Of a DNA stretch of 64,000 bases, positions 9,762 to 20,100 are shown in pieces (the first letter of the stretch is position 1; each line of letters begins with the position of its first letter). Origin of the DNA: Aestuariibaculum lutulentum. Lineage in GTDB: Bacteria > Bacteroidota > Bacteroidia > Flavobacteriales > Flavobacteriaceae. The position numbers and the translations under genes were made by a program. The DNA is taken from positions 2,065,501-2,129,500 of the forward strand of contig NZ_CP136709.1 in NCBI RefSeq assembly GCF_032926325.1. Reading direction: 5' to 3'. The notes beneath the pieces were generated by a model. It saw only the letters and a program-made list of their open reading frames with translations, did no database searches and was not told where the DNA came from.

Positions 9762-11855
9762 TTAGTTTTCTTCTATAATTTTAACACCCCAGGGTTCGAG
9801 ATCTAAAGTTTGATTATGTTGAATTTTTGCTCCGTAAAGAAGCTCTATTCCTTTTCTATATTGATATTTAAACGATTGTTTTTCTTGAGAATAATTAAGG
9901 AAATATCGAATCGTTTTACCCTGTCTGTTAGTTCCAGACTTTGTAATAAGAGGATATTCCAATTCCTGATCAATGCCCCAAAGATTAGCTTTTTTAAGCT
10001 GGTCTGTTAAAATTTCGGTTATGAGTTTGTCACCAGGCATAAATCCAATATACGTAGCAACACCATTTCCGTATTGGTTTTCGGTAATTGCAGCATATTG
10101 ACCCCAGAAAGGGTGGTCGTAATAGGCTAATACTTGCGTGTTGTCGTCGGTGGTAAGAAGCTCCATGAAGTATTTAACTTCTTCATCGTTTTCGTTTAAT
10201 CCGTAGTTGTCACCTTTAATAGATACATGTTCAGGTCTGGCAAATTGACTATAGTAATTTCCTGTAGCCTTTCTTATTATTCCGGGTTGTTTGGTATGCC
10301 GAACTTTTACATTTTCATCAGAAAAACCAGATTTAAAAGTATATACAATGCGACCTCCATTTTCAACATACTTATTCAAGGCATTCAGGATATCATTAGA
10401 GGCAGCATATAAGACTGGAACGACAATCATTTTATAATTGCTTAGCTTTTCAATGGTTGAAGGGTCTACAAAATCAACGCCAACGTTCATTTTATAAAGC
10501 GCATCATAAAACGGACGCACAATGTCGTTGTATTTTTCAGAACTGAACCAGCCAAAGCTAAAGTCGTCAAACCCCGTCATAGCTTCATTACTCACAAAAA
10601 AAGCAACATCATTTTTCTTTTTTAATCCTAGAAGATGGTCATTTAAACGTTTAAAGTCTGCCCCAATAGTTTTAGCTTCGTTATATGTTGGGTTGGGTTC
10701 AAAATCGTGACTTAATAACCCTTTCCAGTAGGTTTCAATGGCGTTGTGTAAGGAGTGCCAATGCCAGTACCCAACCATGGAAGCTCCTGAGGCTAAATGG
10801 CTGAAGGCCTGTAAACGCAATTGCCCCGGATAGGGAGTCCATTTTGCAAAACCTTGAGCTTCTGTTTCAATAACAAAGTAACTGTTCCCGTTTTTAAAGG
10901 AGCGTGCCATATCGCCGCCAAACGAGATTTCAATGCCTGTTAAATGGTCTTGAGTTGGATGGTAAATATCAATACCAACAACATCCATGGCTTGGTCAAT
11001 TTCAAAATGGTCGGCATCGGGTTGCATACCAAATGAGTAGCCTCGCCATTCCAAGTCATGATTATGTGTCACAAATTGATTTGGTTTTGAATATTCACGT
11101 ACAATATTAGCTTGCCAGGTAAGGAAATCTGTAACTAACAAGCGTTGAAAATGTTCAAATTCCGATCTTAAACTGGCATTTATGGTGCCGTTAACCGAAG
11201 GAAACTCTTCCCAGGAATTTATGCGGTTACTCCAATAGTCTAAACCATATTTTGCGTTAATGCTATCTAAAGATTTAAATTTGTCTTTCATATAAGCGAC
11301 AAATTTTTCTTGAACTGGTTCTCCAGCGGTATTAAAGTGTTTGGTTTCATTGTCTACCTGATATCCTATAATACCCGGATGATCTTTTACATGCTCCATC
11401 ATTTTACGAATAACGCGTTCTACATAAAAACGATAAGTTTCATGTGATATATCCATGTTTTGACGTGGCCCGTAAACGTTTGTATTTCCATCTGGTGTAG
11501 TGGCCAAAATTTCGGGATGTTTATGTGCTAACCACGCAGGGATGGCGTAAGAAGGTGTTCCGAAGATGACACCAATGCCATTTTTATACATGGCATCTAA
11601 TACTCTGTCGATACTGGAAAAATCATAAACGCCATCCTGAGGTTCAACGGTGCTCCAGGTGGATTCTGCAATACGAACGAAATTGATATTGGCATCTTTC
11701 ATCATGTCAATGTCTTTTTGTAAACGTTCGTATGGCATGTATTCGTCGTAATAAGCAACGCCGTAATATAAGTGGTCTTGCTTATAATTTTGCCCTATGG
11801 TAGACTGGAATATCAGTAAGACAATAGGGGTGATAATTAGTTTTAATAGTTTCAT
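9762..11855 (-). CDS. GH42 beta-galactosidase, secreted
   Basis: The 697-residue protein has an N-terminal signal peptide (LLIFQSTIGQ). The GH42 barrel shows GVAYYDEYMPYERLQKDI near the start, the acid/base in GYQVDNETKH (E170) and the nucleophile in FVIETEAQG (E330). It is followed by the GH42 trimerisation-like flavodoxin domain (about 410-610) and a C-terminal beta domain. GH42 enzymes hydrolyse terminal beta-galactosides, typically from galacto-oligosaccharides. Its own operator-like promoter (site C) lies 47 bases upstream of the ATG. It lies downstream of the sensor gene on the same strand, separated by a terminator. Confidence 0.9.
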   Translation of the reverse strand: MKLLKLIITPIVLLIFQSTIGQNYKQDHLYYGVAYYDEYMPYERLQKDIDMMKDANINFVRIAESTWSTVEPQDGVYDFSSIDRVLDAMYKNGIGVIFGTPSYAIPAWLAHKHPEILATTPDGNTNVYGPRQNMDISHETYRFYVERVIRKMMEHVKDHPGIIGYQVDNETKHFNTAGEPVQEKFVAYMKDKFKSLDSINAKYGLDYWSNRINSWEEFPSVNGTINASLRSEFEHFQRLLVTDFLTWQANIVREYSKPNQFVTHNHDLEWRGYSFGMQPDADHFEIDQAMDVVGIDIYHPTQDHLTGIEISFGGDMARSFKNGNSYFVIETEAQGFAKWTPYPGQLRLQAFSHLASGASMVGYWHWHSLHNAIETYWKGLLSHDFEPNPTYNEAKTIGADFKRLNDHLLGLKKKNDVAFFVSNEAMTGFDDFSFGWFSSEKYNDIVRPFYDALYKMNVGVDFVDPSTIEKLSNYKMIVVPVLYAASNDILNALNKYVENGGRIVYTFKSGFSDENVKVRHTKQPGIIRKATGNYYSQFARPEHVSIKGDNYGLNENDEEVKYFMELLTTDDNTQVLAYYDHPFWGQYAAITENQYGNGVATYIGFMPGDKLITEILTDQLKKANLWGIDQELEYPLITKSGTNRQGKTIRYFLNYSQEKQSFKYQYRKGIELLYGAKIQHNQTLDLEPWGVKIIEEN

Positions 11856-11902
11856 ATTTTAATTATTAAATAGTTAGTTGAATTGAAAATTTACATGCGT
11901 AT

Positions 11903-11970
11903 CAATTGTAAGGAAATATAAATCGAAAGAGCATCTGAAATTCGCCAAGAAGGAATTAGTAATTGGTCAT
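11903..11970 (-). promoter_or_regulatory. Candidate PUL operator plus -7 box (site C)
   Basis: On the minus strand, ATGACCAATT (11970-11961) and TTGGCGAATT (11948-11939) have the same 22-bp period. Exactly 28 bases later comes TACAATTG (11910-11903), five of six fixed bases of TAnnTTTG. It drives the GH42 gene. Confidence 0.55.
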
Positions 11971-11987
11971 TTATAAAGGAGGAATAA

Positions 11988-12020
11988 AAAAAGCCGAATG
12001 AGATATGTTCATACGGCTTT
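11988..12020 (-). terminator. Terminator of the hybrid sensor gene
   Basis: AAAGCCG-A-ATGA pairs with TCAT-A-CGGCTTT (about 11989-12020) with a single internal mismatch, and is followed by a T tract on the minus strand. It sits just after the stop codon at 12048. Confidence 0.65.
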
Positions 12021-12047
12021 ACAAAAGGTTAGAAAAGGAAATTTAGT

Positions 12048-15000
12048 TTAGCTGTCTTTTAGCTTTTGTAGATATTCGCTTGGGTTGGTTCCAAATTCTT
12101 CCTTGAAACATTGCCTGAAATAGCTACTACTATTAATCCCAACCTGATACATGATTTCAGAAATATTAAACTGCCCGGTCATTAAAAGTTGTTCTGCGTA
12201 GTTAATGCGAACTTTTCTAATGAATTCGTTGGCAGTTAAATCTGTTAAGGCTTTAATTTTTCTATATAACGTGGAATGGCTCATGTTTAACTGTGCAGCA
12301 ACATAGGAAATGTTCATTTTTTCATCTTCTAAGTTTTCCTCAATTACTTCAGTTAATTTATTTAAAAACTCCTTATCCAATTCACCTACCGATTCATTTA
12401 GCAGTTGTTGTTTTTGTTTAAATTTAGAAACACTGGTTAAAGAATATTGTTTTCTGGTATCTATGATGTTTTTGAGTCTGCTTTTTAAAAGGTTACTACT
12501 AAACGGTTTTGTTAAATAGGAATCTGCCCCCACATCGTAACCCACTTTTTGATCATGTAAAGACACTTTAGCAGTTAATAAAACAACAGGAATATGACTC
12601 GTGTCGATATCTTGTTTTAGGTGTTTACACATGTCTATACCGTCCATAATTGGCATCATGACATCACTAATAATGATATCAGGAATCGATTCTTTAGCCA
12701 ATTCGAGACCAACTTTACCATTTTCGGCAGAAATGATATTATAAGTATCGCTTAGTGATTCTTTTATATATTGAATGATATCCTGATCGTCATCTACAAT
12801 TAAAACAACATTTTTGTCATCTTCTTCATTTTCTGGTTCTTCCGGGTAATAATGTATGGCATCGGGGTAGCTGTTATTGGTTAAGAATTTAATTTTAAAT
12901 GTGGTGCCTTGGTTCAACTCACTGGAAACTTCAATATTAGCTTCATGTAATTCGACCATATTTTTCACTAAAGCTAAACCTATTCCGGTACCTTTAACCG
13001 GGTGAGAAACATTCTTGGCTTGGTAGTATCGGTCAAAAATATGGGGTAAATCTTCTTTAGAAATGCCATAACCAGTGTCTGAAATGGTTATTTCTGTATA
13101 ATCGATATTATCCTCTAAGTAATTGTTGAAATCTACAGTAATCGAGCCTTTTTGCGTGTATTTTAGAGCGTTTGAAATAAGATTGTCAATAATAATTGTA
13201 ACCACGTTAGGGTCGAAAAACATTTCTGTTTTTTGTTTAGGCTCATTAATTTGAATATCAATGGCTTTGTTTTGATTGAGGTCTTTATATTTTATACCAA
13301 TTTCATGAATGTATTGGTTTAAGTCGTCTTTTATAACACTAAGTTTTCTGTTTTTATTTTCAGATTTTCTAAATTCAAGAATCTGGTTTACAATGTTCAA
13401 TAATCGATTGGCAATTCGCTGAATCATTTGAAGTTTTTTCGACTGGTCTTCTGTCAAGGAGTTTTCAGAAATCAAGTCTTCTAAAGGCCCCAGAATTAGC
13501 GTCATTGGGCTTCTTAGTTCATGGGTGATGTTTGTGAAGAATTTAAGCTTGTCTTCATTTAAATCATGCTCCTGTTGTCTGCTTTTTTTCTCTAAAATCA
13601 GTGCGTTTTCAACTTTTAATTTTCTTTGGTAAAATCTGGAAACTAAAATAAAGATTGCCGAAAAAACAATTAAATAAATAAGTTTCATCCACCAGGAAAG
13701 CCAGATAGGAGGATCGATTTCTATAAATATGGTGTTTAGCTGATCTGACCATTCACTGTTTTTTATTTTCGATTTTAGATTGAAAACATAGTTTCCTGGT
13801 TTTAAATTTCTAAAGGTAACTTCTCTCTCGTTTTTTAATAGAAACCATCCTTGATCGAGGCCTTTCATTTCATAAGCAAATTCAGCCATATCGGTTAATG
13901 CATAATCAAGAATATTAAATTTTATTTGAAGTGTATTTTGGTTGTGGTTTAGTTTTAGTTTTTGGTTAAAAGGTATAGCCTTAAATTGATTGAGGTTGTT
14001 TTTGTTGATTGGGGTTAAAATACTTGTAATACTTGGTTTTGGTGATTCGAAAGAGGGAATTTCAATGTCTTGATTAAACCAGGTAATTCCATTTTGAGAC
14101 CCGAAAAACAGATTGCCATCGTTAGTTTTTGCTACAGATCTGTATAGGTATTCACCATGTACAATTCCATCATTAAAACTGTAGTTGGTAACATGCATGG
14201 TATTAATCTCAATTTTGCTAATTCCATTAATCGTGCTAAACCAGATTGTATTTTCGTTTTTGCCTTCGGTAATGGCTCTTATATTTGATTCGGCCAAACC
14301 CGAAATTTCACCTATTCGTAAAATGGAGTCGTCGTTATGGTTTTTAATTAAGAACAGGTCGTTTTGACTACCAATCCACATGCGGTTTTTAGAATCTTTA
14401 TAAATGCAATTAATTGCATAAAAGGCATACGAAGGATTGTATTCTTTAATTAAATTGAAGGCTTCATTAAAAACACTTAAGTTTCCAATATAGGTTCCCA
14501 CCCATAAATTACCCTCGCCGTCTTCGGAAATAGCCCTAATGATATTATCTGGCAACTCAGAATTCTTATCGGTGTAAATATCACAGGTTTTTAGTTCGGT
14601 ATTATATTTATGTAAGCCTTTATCGGTAGCTATCCATATGTTATTTTTAGAATCTTCAAAAAAGGAGTATACCGGCGTGTTTTCTATGTCGCTAAAACAG
14701 GCTAGTCTGTTAAATTTATTTTGTTGTTTATCGTAGTAATAAATTCTGCCGTCTGATGTTCCTATCCAGGTGTATTGCTGTCCTTGGTAAGTACTTATAA
14801 TGTTTTCATTTTTAAAATTGATATCTATATAATCGTATTGTCTAATTTTATTTTCATTTTTATAGATAGCCAGACCACCTGAGCCATTTGCAACCCAAAT
14901 ATTTTGGTCTTCATCAAAGCAAAGGCTATGCGCCCACGAATTGTTCAAGCTATTATGGTTTGAAATATATGGCAGATAGGTGATTTTGTTAAATTGATTT

Positions 15001-16079
15001 GGCTTGCTTGAAATAAAATTTAAATTACTTCCTTGCCCACCAAGCCAAATATTTCCAAAAGAATCCTGGGCAATGGTTTGAACGGATAAACTGGATAATC
15101 CATTGGAAGTGTCTGATTCCAGTATGTGGCTAAATTTTAAATCGGATAGATTAAAGTTAAAGGTTAAGTCGTTTAAATCTAAAATATTTAATCCGCCTCC
15201 CTCAGTACCAATGTAAAGTTTATGTTCTTTTGTTTCAATGACTTGTTGAACAAAGTTGTTTGATAGCGAATTTGGATTTTTTGGATCGTGCTGAAAATTA
15301 ATCATTTTCGTACTAGCCGGATCATATAATGTGAGGCCTTCTCGGGTACCTATCCAAATACGCCCTTTAAAATCTTTAGTGATCGAAGTGACTGTGTTAT
15401 TAACAAGTGAAGAAGGGTTTTCCGGGTCGTGTCTGTAGTTTATGGCCGTTTTCGTTTTTGAATTTAATATGCTAAAACCTTCATTAACATGGCCTATGTA
15501 TATGTTTTCAGGGTCATCATAGTAAAGACACCAATTGAAGTTTGATCCTAAGCCTTTAGTATTATCTGTATTGTAATAGGTAAACTTATTATTTGATTTA
15601 TCTAATACATTTATGCCGCCATCGTAAGTTGCGAACCAAATATTGCCTGCTTCATCAGCATCAATATGGGTGATTCCATTGGCACTAATAGAATTTTCTT
15701 CAGGTGAATCATAATTATGTTCAAAATGTTTAAATGTATGGGTTTTATAATTGTAGGCATCGACACCATTTTTTTCTGAACCAATCCACACGACGTCATC
15801 AAATTCATCAGCATAAACATGGTTGAGAATGTTACTGCAAATGGAGTTTTCTTCATTGTCAGTTGTTTTAAAAATTTTAAAATTACTCCCGTCGAATCTA
15901 TTTAAACCATCTTTTGTGCTAATCCATATAAAACCTTCTCTGTCTTGAGTAATACAGGATATGTTGCTGTTAGAAAGTCCTTTTTCTATTCCTAATTTTT
16001 CAATTTGAATTTCTTGAGCAGTTACGAAAGAACTAATAATAAAAAAAGAAATAATGGCAAATAGTTTACAATAATTCAT
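12048..16079 (-). CDS. Hybrid two-component system sensor/regulator (HTCS) of the PUL
   Basis: The 1343-residue protein has a signal peptide, then two seven-bladed-type propellers made of Reg_prop repeats (patterns such as DREGFIWISTKDGLNRFD and GRIWIGTREGL, about residues 30-690). A Y_Y_Y domain follows (about 710-775) and one membrane helix (WWMKLIYLIVFSAIFILV). The histidine kinase has H853 in THELRSP and an ATPase domain (DTGYGISKEDLPHIFDRY, GTGIGLALVKN). The receiver domain has phospho-acceptor D1139 (SDVMMPIMDG). A C-terminal AraC-type HTH_18 includes YFRQCFKEEFG. This is the standard Bacteroidota sensor that binds oligosaccharides in the periplasm and switches on the PUL. It is probably the protein that binds the 22-bp-period operators. 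Confidence 0.95.
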   Translation of the reverse strand: MNYCKLFAIISFFIISSFVTAQEIQIEKLGIEKGLSNSNISCITQDREGFIWISTKDGLNRFDGSNFKIFKTTDNEENSICSNILNHVYADEFDDVVWIGSEKNGVDAYNYKTHTFKHFEHNYDSPEENSISANGITHIDADEAGNIWFATYDGGINVLDKSNNKFTYYNTDNTKGLGSNFNWCLYYDDPENIYIGHVNEGFSILNSKTKTAINYRHDPENPSSLVNNTVTSITKDFKGRIWIGTREGLTLYDPASTKMINFQHDPKNPNSLSNNFVQQVIETKEHKLYIGTEGGGLNILDLNDLTFNFNLSDLKFSHILESDTSNGLSSLSVQTIAQDSFGNIWLGGQGSNLNFISSKPNQFNKITYLPYISNHNSLNNSWAHSLCFDEDQNIWVANGSGGLAIYKNENKIRQYDYIDINFKNENIISTYQGQQYTWIGTSDGRIYYYDKQQNKFNRLACFSDIENTPVYSFFEDSKNNIWIATDKGLHKYNTELKTCDIYTDKNSELPDNIIRAISEDGEGNLWVGTYIGNLSVFNEAFNLIKEYNPSYAFYAINCIYKDSKNRMWIGSQNDLFLIKNHNDDSILRIGEISGLAESNIRAITEGKNENTIWFSTINGISKIEINTMHVTNYSFNDGIVHGEYLYRSVAKTNDGNLFFGSQNGITWFNQDIEIPSFESPKPSITSILTPINKNNLNQFKAIPFNQKLKLNHNQNTLQIKFNILDYALTDMAEFAYEMKGLDQGWFLLKNEREVTFRNLKPGNYVFNLKSKIKNSEWSDQLNTIFIEIDPPIWLSWWMKLIYLIVFSAIFILVSRFYQRKLKVENALILEKKSRQQEHDLNEDKLKFFTNITHELRSPMTLILGPLEDLISENSLTEDQSKKLQMIQRIANRLLNIVNQILEFRKSENKNRKLSVIKDDLNQYIHEIGIKYKDLNQNKAIDIQINEPKQKTEMFFDPNVVTIIIDNLISNALKYTQKGSITVDFNNYLEDNIDYTEITISDTGYGISKEDLPHIFDRYYQAKNVSHPVKGTGIGLALVKNMVELHEANIEVSSELNQGTTFKIKFLTNNSYPDAIHYYPEEPENEEDDKNVVLIVDDDQDIIQYIKESLSDTYNIISAENGKVGLELAKESIPDIIISDVMMPIMDGIDMCKHLKQDIDTSHIPVVLLTAKVSLHDQKVGYDVGADSYLTKPFSSNLLKSRLKNIIDTRKQYSLTSVSKFKQKQQLLNESVGELDKEFLNKLTEVIEENLEDEKMNISYVAAQLNMSHSTLYRKIKALTDLTANEFIRKVRINYAEQLLMTGQFNISEIMYQVGINSSSYFRQCFKEEFGTNPSEYLQKLKDS

Positions 16080-16169
16080 TTGTATAGCGTGCTTGAAATG
16101 TTTAGTCGATATGTAAATTTAAATAAAATAGACAAGCCCTCCACGTGTCCTTTTTAACAGAATTATAGT

Positions 16170-16237
16170 TTGACGAGTTTTCAAGCTACGATTGACGAAT
16201 TAACGATGTCTTCCGGAACTACGTATTGGTAGTTTTA
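16170..16237 (+). promoter_or_regulatory. Candidate PUL operator plus -7 box (site B)
   Basis: TTGACGAGTT (16170-16179) and TTGACGAATT (16192-16201) are the best-matching direct repeat in the set, with a 22-bp period. TAGTTTTA (16230-16237) follows after 28 bases. The site lies between the divergent sensor gene and the stand-alone GH2-N gene and points toward the latter; it might also affect transcription of the sensor gene. Confidence 0.65.
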
Positions 16238-16288
16238 CTCAGAGTTAAATTTTAAATGGCTCTTTGTACGTTGTAATCAAATTTTATT

Positions 16289-16867
16289 TTGAAAAATACT
16301 ATAACATATTTGTTAATCTATCTGGTGGTTTTGGCATGTTTTTCAAGGTGTGATACCCAGGAAAAAGAAGTGGTTAAAACTCAGCTTTTCGATTTAAACT
16401 GGAAATTTTATTATGGGAATACTAATATTCCAGAGGATATTAATGATAAGGTTTGGAGAAATTTAGACTTACCTCACGACTGCAATAAAGACTACGGTCT
16501 TTTAAAATCGCACACAATAACAAGGATTCCTTCAGGTGAAACGAAAGTAGTCTGTTACAGAAAGCATTTTGATATCCCAGAATCATGGAATGGTAAAAAT
16601 ATATGGATTAAGTTTCAGGGGATTTCGAATCCTTATGAAATCTATATAAACGGGAAATGTCTTAGTGTTAATCATAATACATCAGAAATTTTCGAAAGCG
16701 ACATAACGTCTTATTTGCAAAGTGAAGGGGAGAATGTTGTTTTGGTAAAATTGAGTAAGAATAAACAATCTAATGGTATTTATAGTGACAGTTTTGGTAT
16801 TTACAACCACGTTTGGCTGGTTGTAAAGGATTCTATCCAAACTAATACATGGGCCCGAATAAAGTAA
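16289..16867 (+). CDS. Stand-alone GH2 N-terminal (sugar-binding) domain lipoprotein
   Basis: The 192-residue frame starts at a TTG (16289); no suitable ATG lies upstream or near the signal sequence. A lipoprotein-type signal (VVLACFSRC) is followed only by a GH2 jelly-roll domain: LFDLNWKFYYG, WRNLDLPHDCNK, CYRKHFDIP, YEIYINGK and YNHVWLVVK match the corresponding strands of the two full GH2 enzymes in the window. The barrel and catalytic residues are entirely absent and nothing downstream resumes the frame. It is the first gene after site B and precedes susC. It is either a remnant of a decayed GH2 gene or a domain reused as a binding lipoprotein; intact codons favour the latter weakly. Confidence 0.65.
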   Translation: MKNTITYLLIYLVVLACFSRCDTQEKEVVKTQLFDLNWKFYYGNTNIPEDINDKVWRNLDLPHDCNKDYGLLKSHTITRIPSGETKVVCYRKHFDIPESWNGKNIWIKFQGISNPYEIYINGKCLSVNHNTSEIFESDITSYLQSEGENVVLVKLSKNKQSNGIYSDSFGIYNHVWLVVKDSIQTNTWARIK

Positions 16868-16921
16868 ATATAAGACTGTTTTTTTGCTGAAAAATAGAGG
16901 GTTGTGAAATACAGACACTAT

Positions 16922-16967
16922 TTGACTGATTTGAGATTCTTGAATTATTTACTTCGAAATACTTTAG
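16922..16967 (+). promoter_or_regulatory. Half-operator and -7 box upstream of susC (site E)
   Basis: TTGACTGATT (16922-16931) matches the proximal repeat and is followed after the same 28 bases by TACTTTAG (16960-16967), five of six fixed bases of TAnnTTTG. The distal repeat expected at 16900-16909 is degenerate (TTGTGAAAT begins at 16902). The predicted leader to the susC ATG is about 130 bases. Confidence 0.4.
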
Positions 16968-17106
16968 TGGAAACAAAAGGAAGTACAACATAAATTAAAC
17001 AATGAGATGATAAGGAATAAGAGCAAGTGATAAAAATTAAGAGGAGATTATAGTAGTAATATTTCTACTTCATAAAAAATAAAAAGCAACTTAAACTAAA
17101 CTAATT

Positions 17107-20100
17107 ATGAATGAAAAGCGATGTTTTCACGGTTTCAAACCGTGTTTGCAAAAAGTAACTAAGGCCAACTGGCTAACAGTTATTTTAATTTTAATGTCTG
17201 TTTGTGCAACATTTGCACTTGAGCAGCAGAAATCAATATCCGGTACTGTTGTAGATGGTGCAGGTATGCCGGTTCCGGGAGTTACCATTATAGTAAAAGG
17301 AACTTCTAACGGTACTGCCACAGATTTTGACGGACAGTACACTATTTCAGATGTAAAGGAAGGAGATATACTTCTATTTTCATATGTAGGTATGAAACAA
17401 CAAGAAGTAACGGTAGCAGGAACGTCCACCATTAATGTAACCATGGAGGAAGATACCGCACAATTAGATGAGGTAGTTGTAGTAGGTTTTGGAACACAAA
17501 AGAAAACAACATTAACGGGAGCTGTTTCTTCAGTAAAAGGTAAAGAATTAAAAAGTATTCCTGTAACCAATGTTAGTCAGGGGTTATCAGGAAGATTACC
17601 TGGTGTTGTTGCAGTGTCCAATGGTGGTGAACCAGGTTATGACGGAGTGTCAATTCTTATTCGTGGTGTTAATACTTTTGGAAATGCTTCACCATTAATA
17701 GTTGTTGATGGAGTGCCTGGAAGATCTTTAGAAAGAATAGATCCAAGTACTATCGAAAGTATGTCTGTACTTAAAGATGCTTCTGCAGCTATTTATGGAG
17801 CACAGGCGGCGAATGGAGTTATTCTGATCACAACCAAACGTGGTACGCCAGGTAAGCCAAAAATAGACTTTACTACGAATTACGGTTTAACTCGTCCGAC
17901 TGTAATGCCTGAATTAACTAATTCAGCAGAGTATGCGACTTTGTTAAATGAAATCGATCTTTATGCAGGACGAGGACCAAGATATTCACCAGATGAAATT
18001 CAGAAGTTCAGAGATGGATCTGATCCTTGGAATTATCCTAATAGCGATTATATTAAAGAGACTTTAAAACCTTGGTCGGCACAAACTTATAACAACCTTT
18101 CTATTAGTGGAGGGACTGAAAATACTAAGTATTTTGTGAGTCTTTCATCTAAGTCTCAAGACGCATTCTACAGAAATAGTTCAACTAAATTTGAGCAATA
18201 TGACATGCGATCTAACCTTGATATAAAAATTAATGATTATATCAATTTTAGAATGAACACTTCAGGAAGATATGAAGATAGAAACTTTCCGCAACGTGGC
18301 GCTCCTGAGATATTTAATAAACTTATGAGGTCTAAGCCTATCATTCCAGCTTATTGGCCAAATGGTTTACCAGGACCTGGTATGGAAGGAGGAGATAACC
18401 CTGTGGTTTTAGTTACAGATGATACGGGATATTCAAAAGATAGATGGTATGTTTTAAACTCCGATTTTCAATTGAATATCGATATTCCTGGTGTAAAAGG
18501 TTTATCGGTAAATTTAAACGCCTCTTTAGATAAGTCATTCAATTTTGTTAAGAACTGGAGTACACCATGGACTGTGTATTCTTGGGATAATGTAAGTTAT
18601 GATGATAATGGCGATCCGTTATTGGTGGGTTCTGAACAAGGTCTTGATGACCCAAGATTACGTCAATCTGCAAGGGATAATCAAAATATACTTACCAGAG
18701 GAATGATTAATTATGAAAGTAGTTTTTCAGATGATCACAGCTTAAAATTAATGGGAGGTGTAGAACGAATTGAAGGTAAAGGAAGTGACTTCTGGGCTTT
18801 TAGAAGAAACTTTGTGTCAACAGCGGTCGATCAATTATTCGCCGGAGGTTTAGAAGATATAAATAACGGTGGTTCTGCATATGAAGAAACACGTTTAAAC
18901 TATTTTGGTAGAGCCAATTATGGTTATAAGGATAAGTATTTGGCTGAGTTTGTTTGGAGATATCAGGCTTCTTATATTTTTGAGCAATCCAGTCGCTATG
19001 GGTTTTTCCCAGGGGTATCTTTAGGGTATGTCATTTCTAAAGAAGGTTTTTGGCAAAAAAACATTCCGTTTATCAATTTTGCTAAATTCAGAGCATCTTG
19101 GGGTCAAACAGGTAACGATTTAATTTCTCCATATCAATACTTGTCATCATATTCTTTTGGAGGATTATCGTTTGTTTCTAATGGAGGAACACAATTCAAT
19201 AAAGTACTTTATGAAGGTGTGGTTCCAAATACAGGGGTAACCTGGGAGTCGGCTACACAAAAAGATGTTGGTGTTGATTTACATTTCTTTGATGGAAAAT
19301 TAACGCTTACTGCCGATTATTTTGAAAATACGCGTACCGATATTCTTGCTCGCAGAAATGCTTCAGTACCTAACTCTACAGGTTTAAGCTTGCCAGATGA
19401 AAACATAGGAGAATTCGAGAATAAAGGTTTCGATTTTAATGTAGTGTACAGTAATAATTCATCGGCTTTCACTTATAGTGTTGGGGTAAACGGAGTATAT
19501 GCTAAAAACAAAGTACTTTTCTGGGATGAACCGCCTGGAGCACCTGTATACCAACAATCAACAGGAAGACCACTAGGAGCTTCTTTATATTATAATGCGA
19601 TTGGAATATTCCAAAATCAAGATGAAATAGATGCGTATCCGCATTTAGCAGGAGCAAGACCTGGAGATATCATTTTTGAAGATTACAACGAAGATGGTGT
19701 TTTAGACGGCAAAGATATGGTGCGATACGATAAAAGCCGCACGCCATTATTTACCGGAGGTTTAAATATGAATTTCGGATTTAAAGGTTTCGATTTAAAC
19801 CTATTATTTCAAGGAGCTCTTGGAGGTGTGTTCTATCAAGGAACAGAATCAGGTGAGTTCGGTAATTATCTTAAGAGTTTTTACGACAACCGCTGGACAG
19901 AGTTAGATCCTAGTACAGAGCATCCAAGAACTTATAACAGAACAGGTGAATACTGGGTAAATCAACCAAATACTTATTGGTTGCATAAAACAGATTATGT
20001 GCGTTTAAAAACAATAGAATTAGGGTATTCTTTACCTAAATCGGTTACCGATAAAATTAAGATTGATAACCTAAGAATGTATGTAAATGGATTCAATTTA

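Noticed and set aside
16900..16949. A full 22-bp operator repeat at susC
   Set aside because: The distal 10-mer does not match at the expected position. Other TTGA words here (16931, 16940) are spaced 9 bp apart and do not fit the -7 distance, so only a half-site is claimed.
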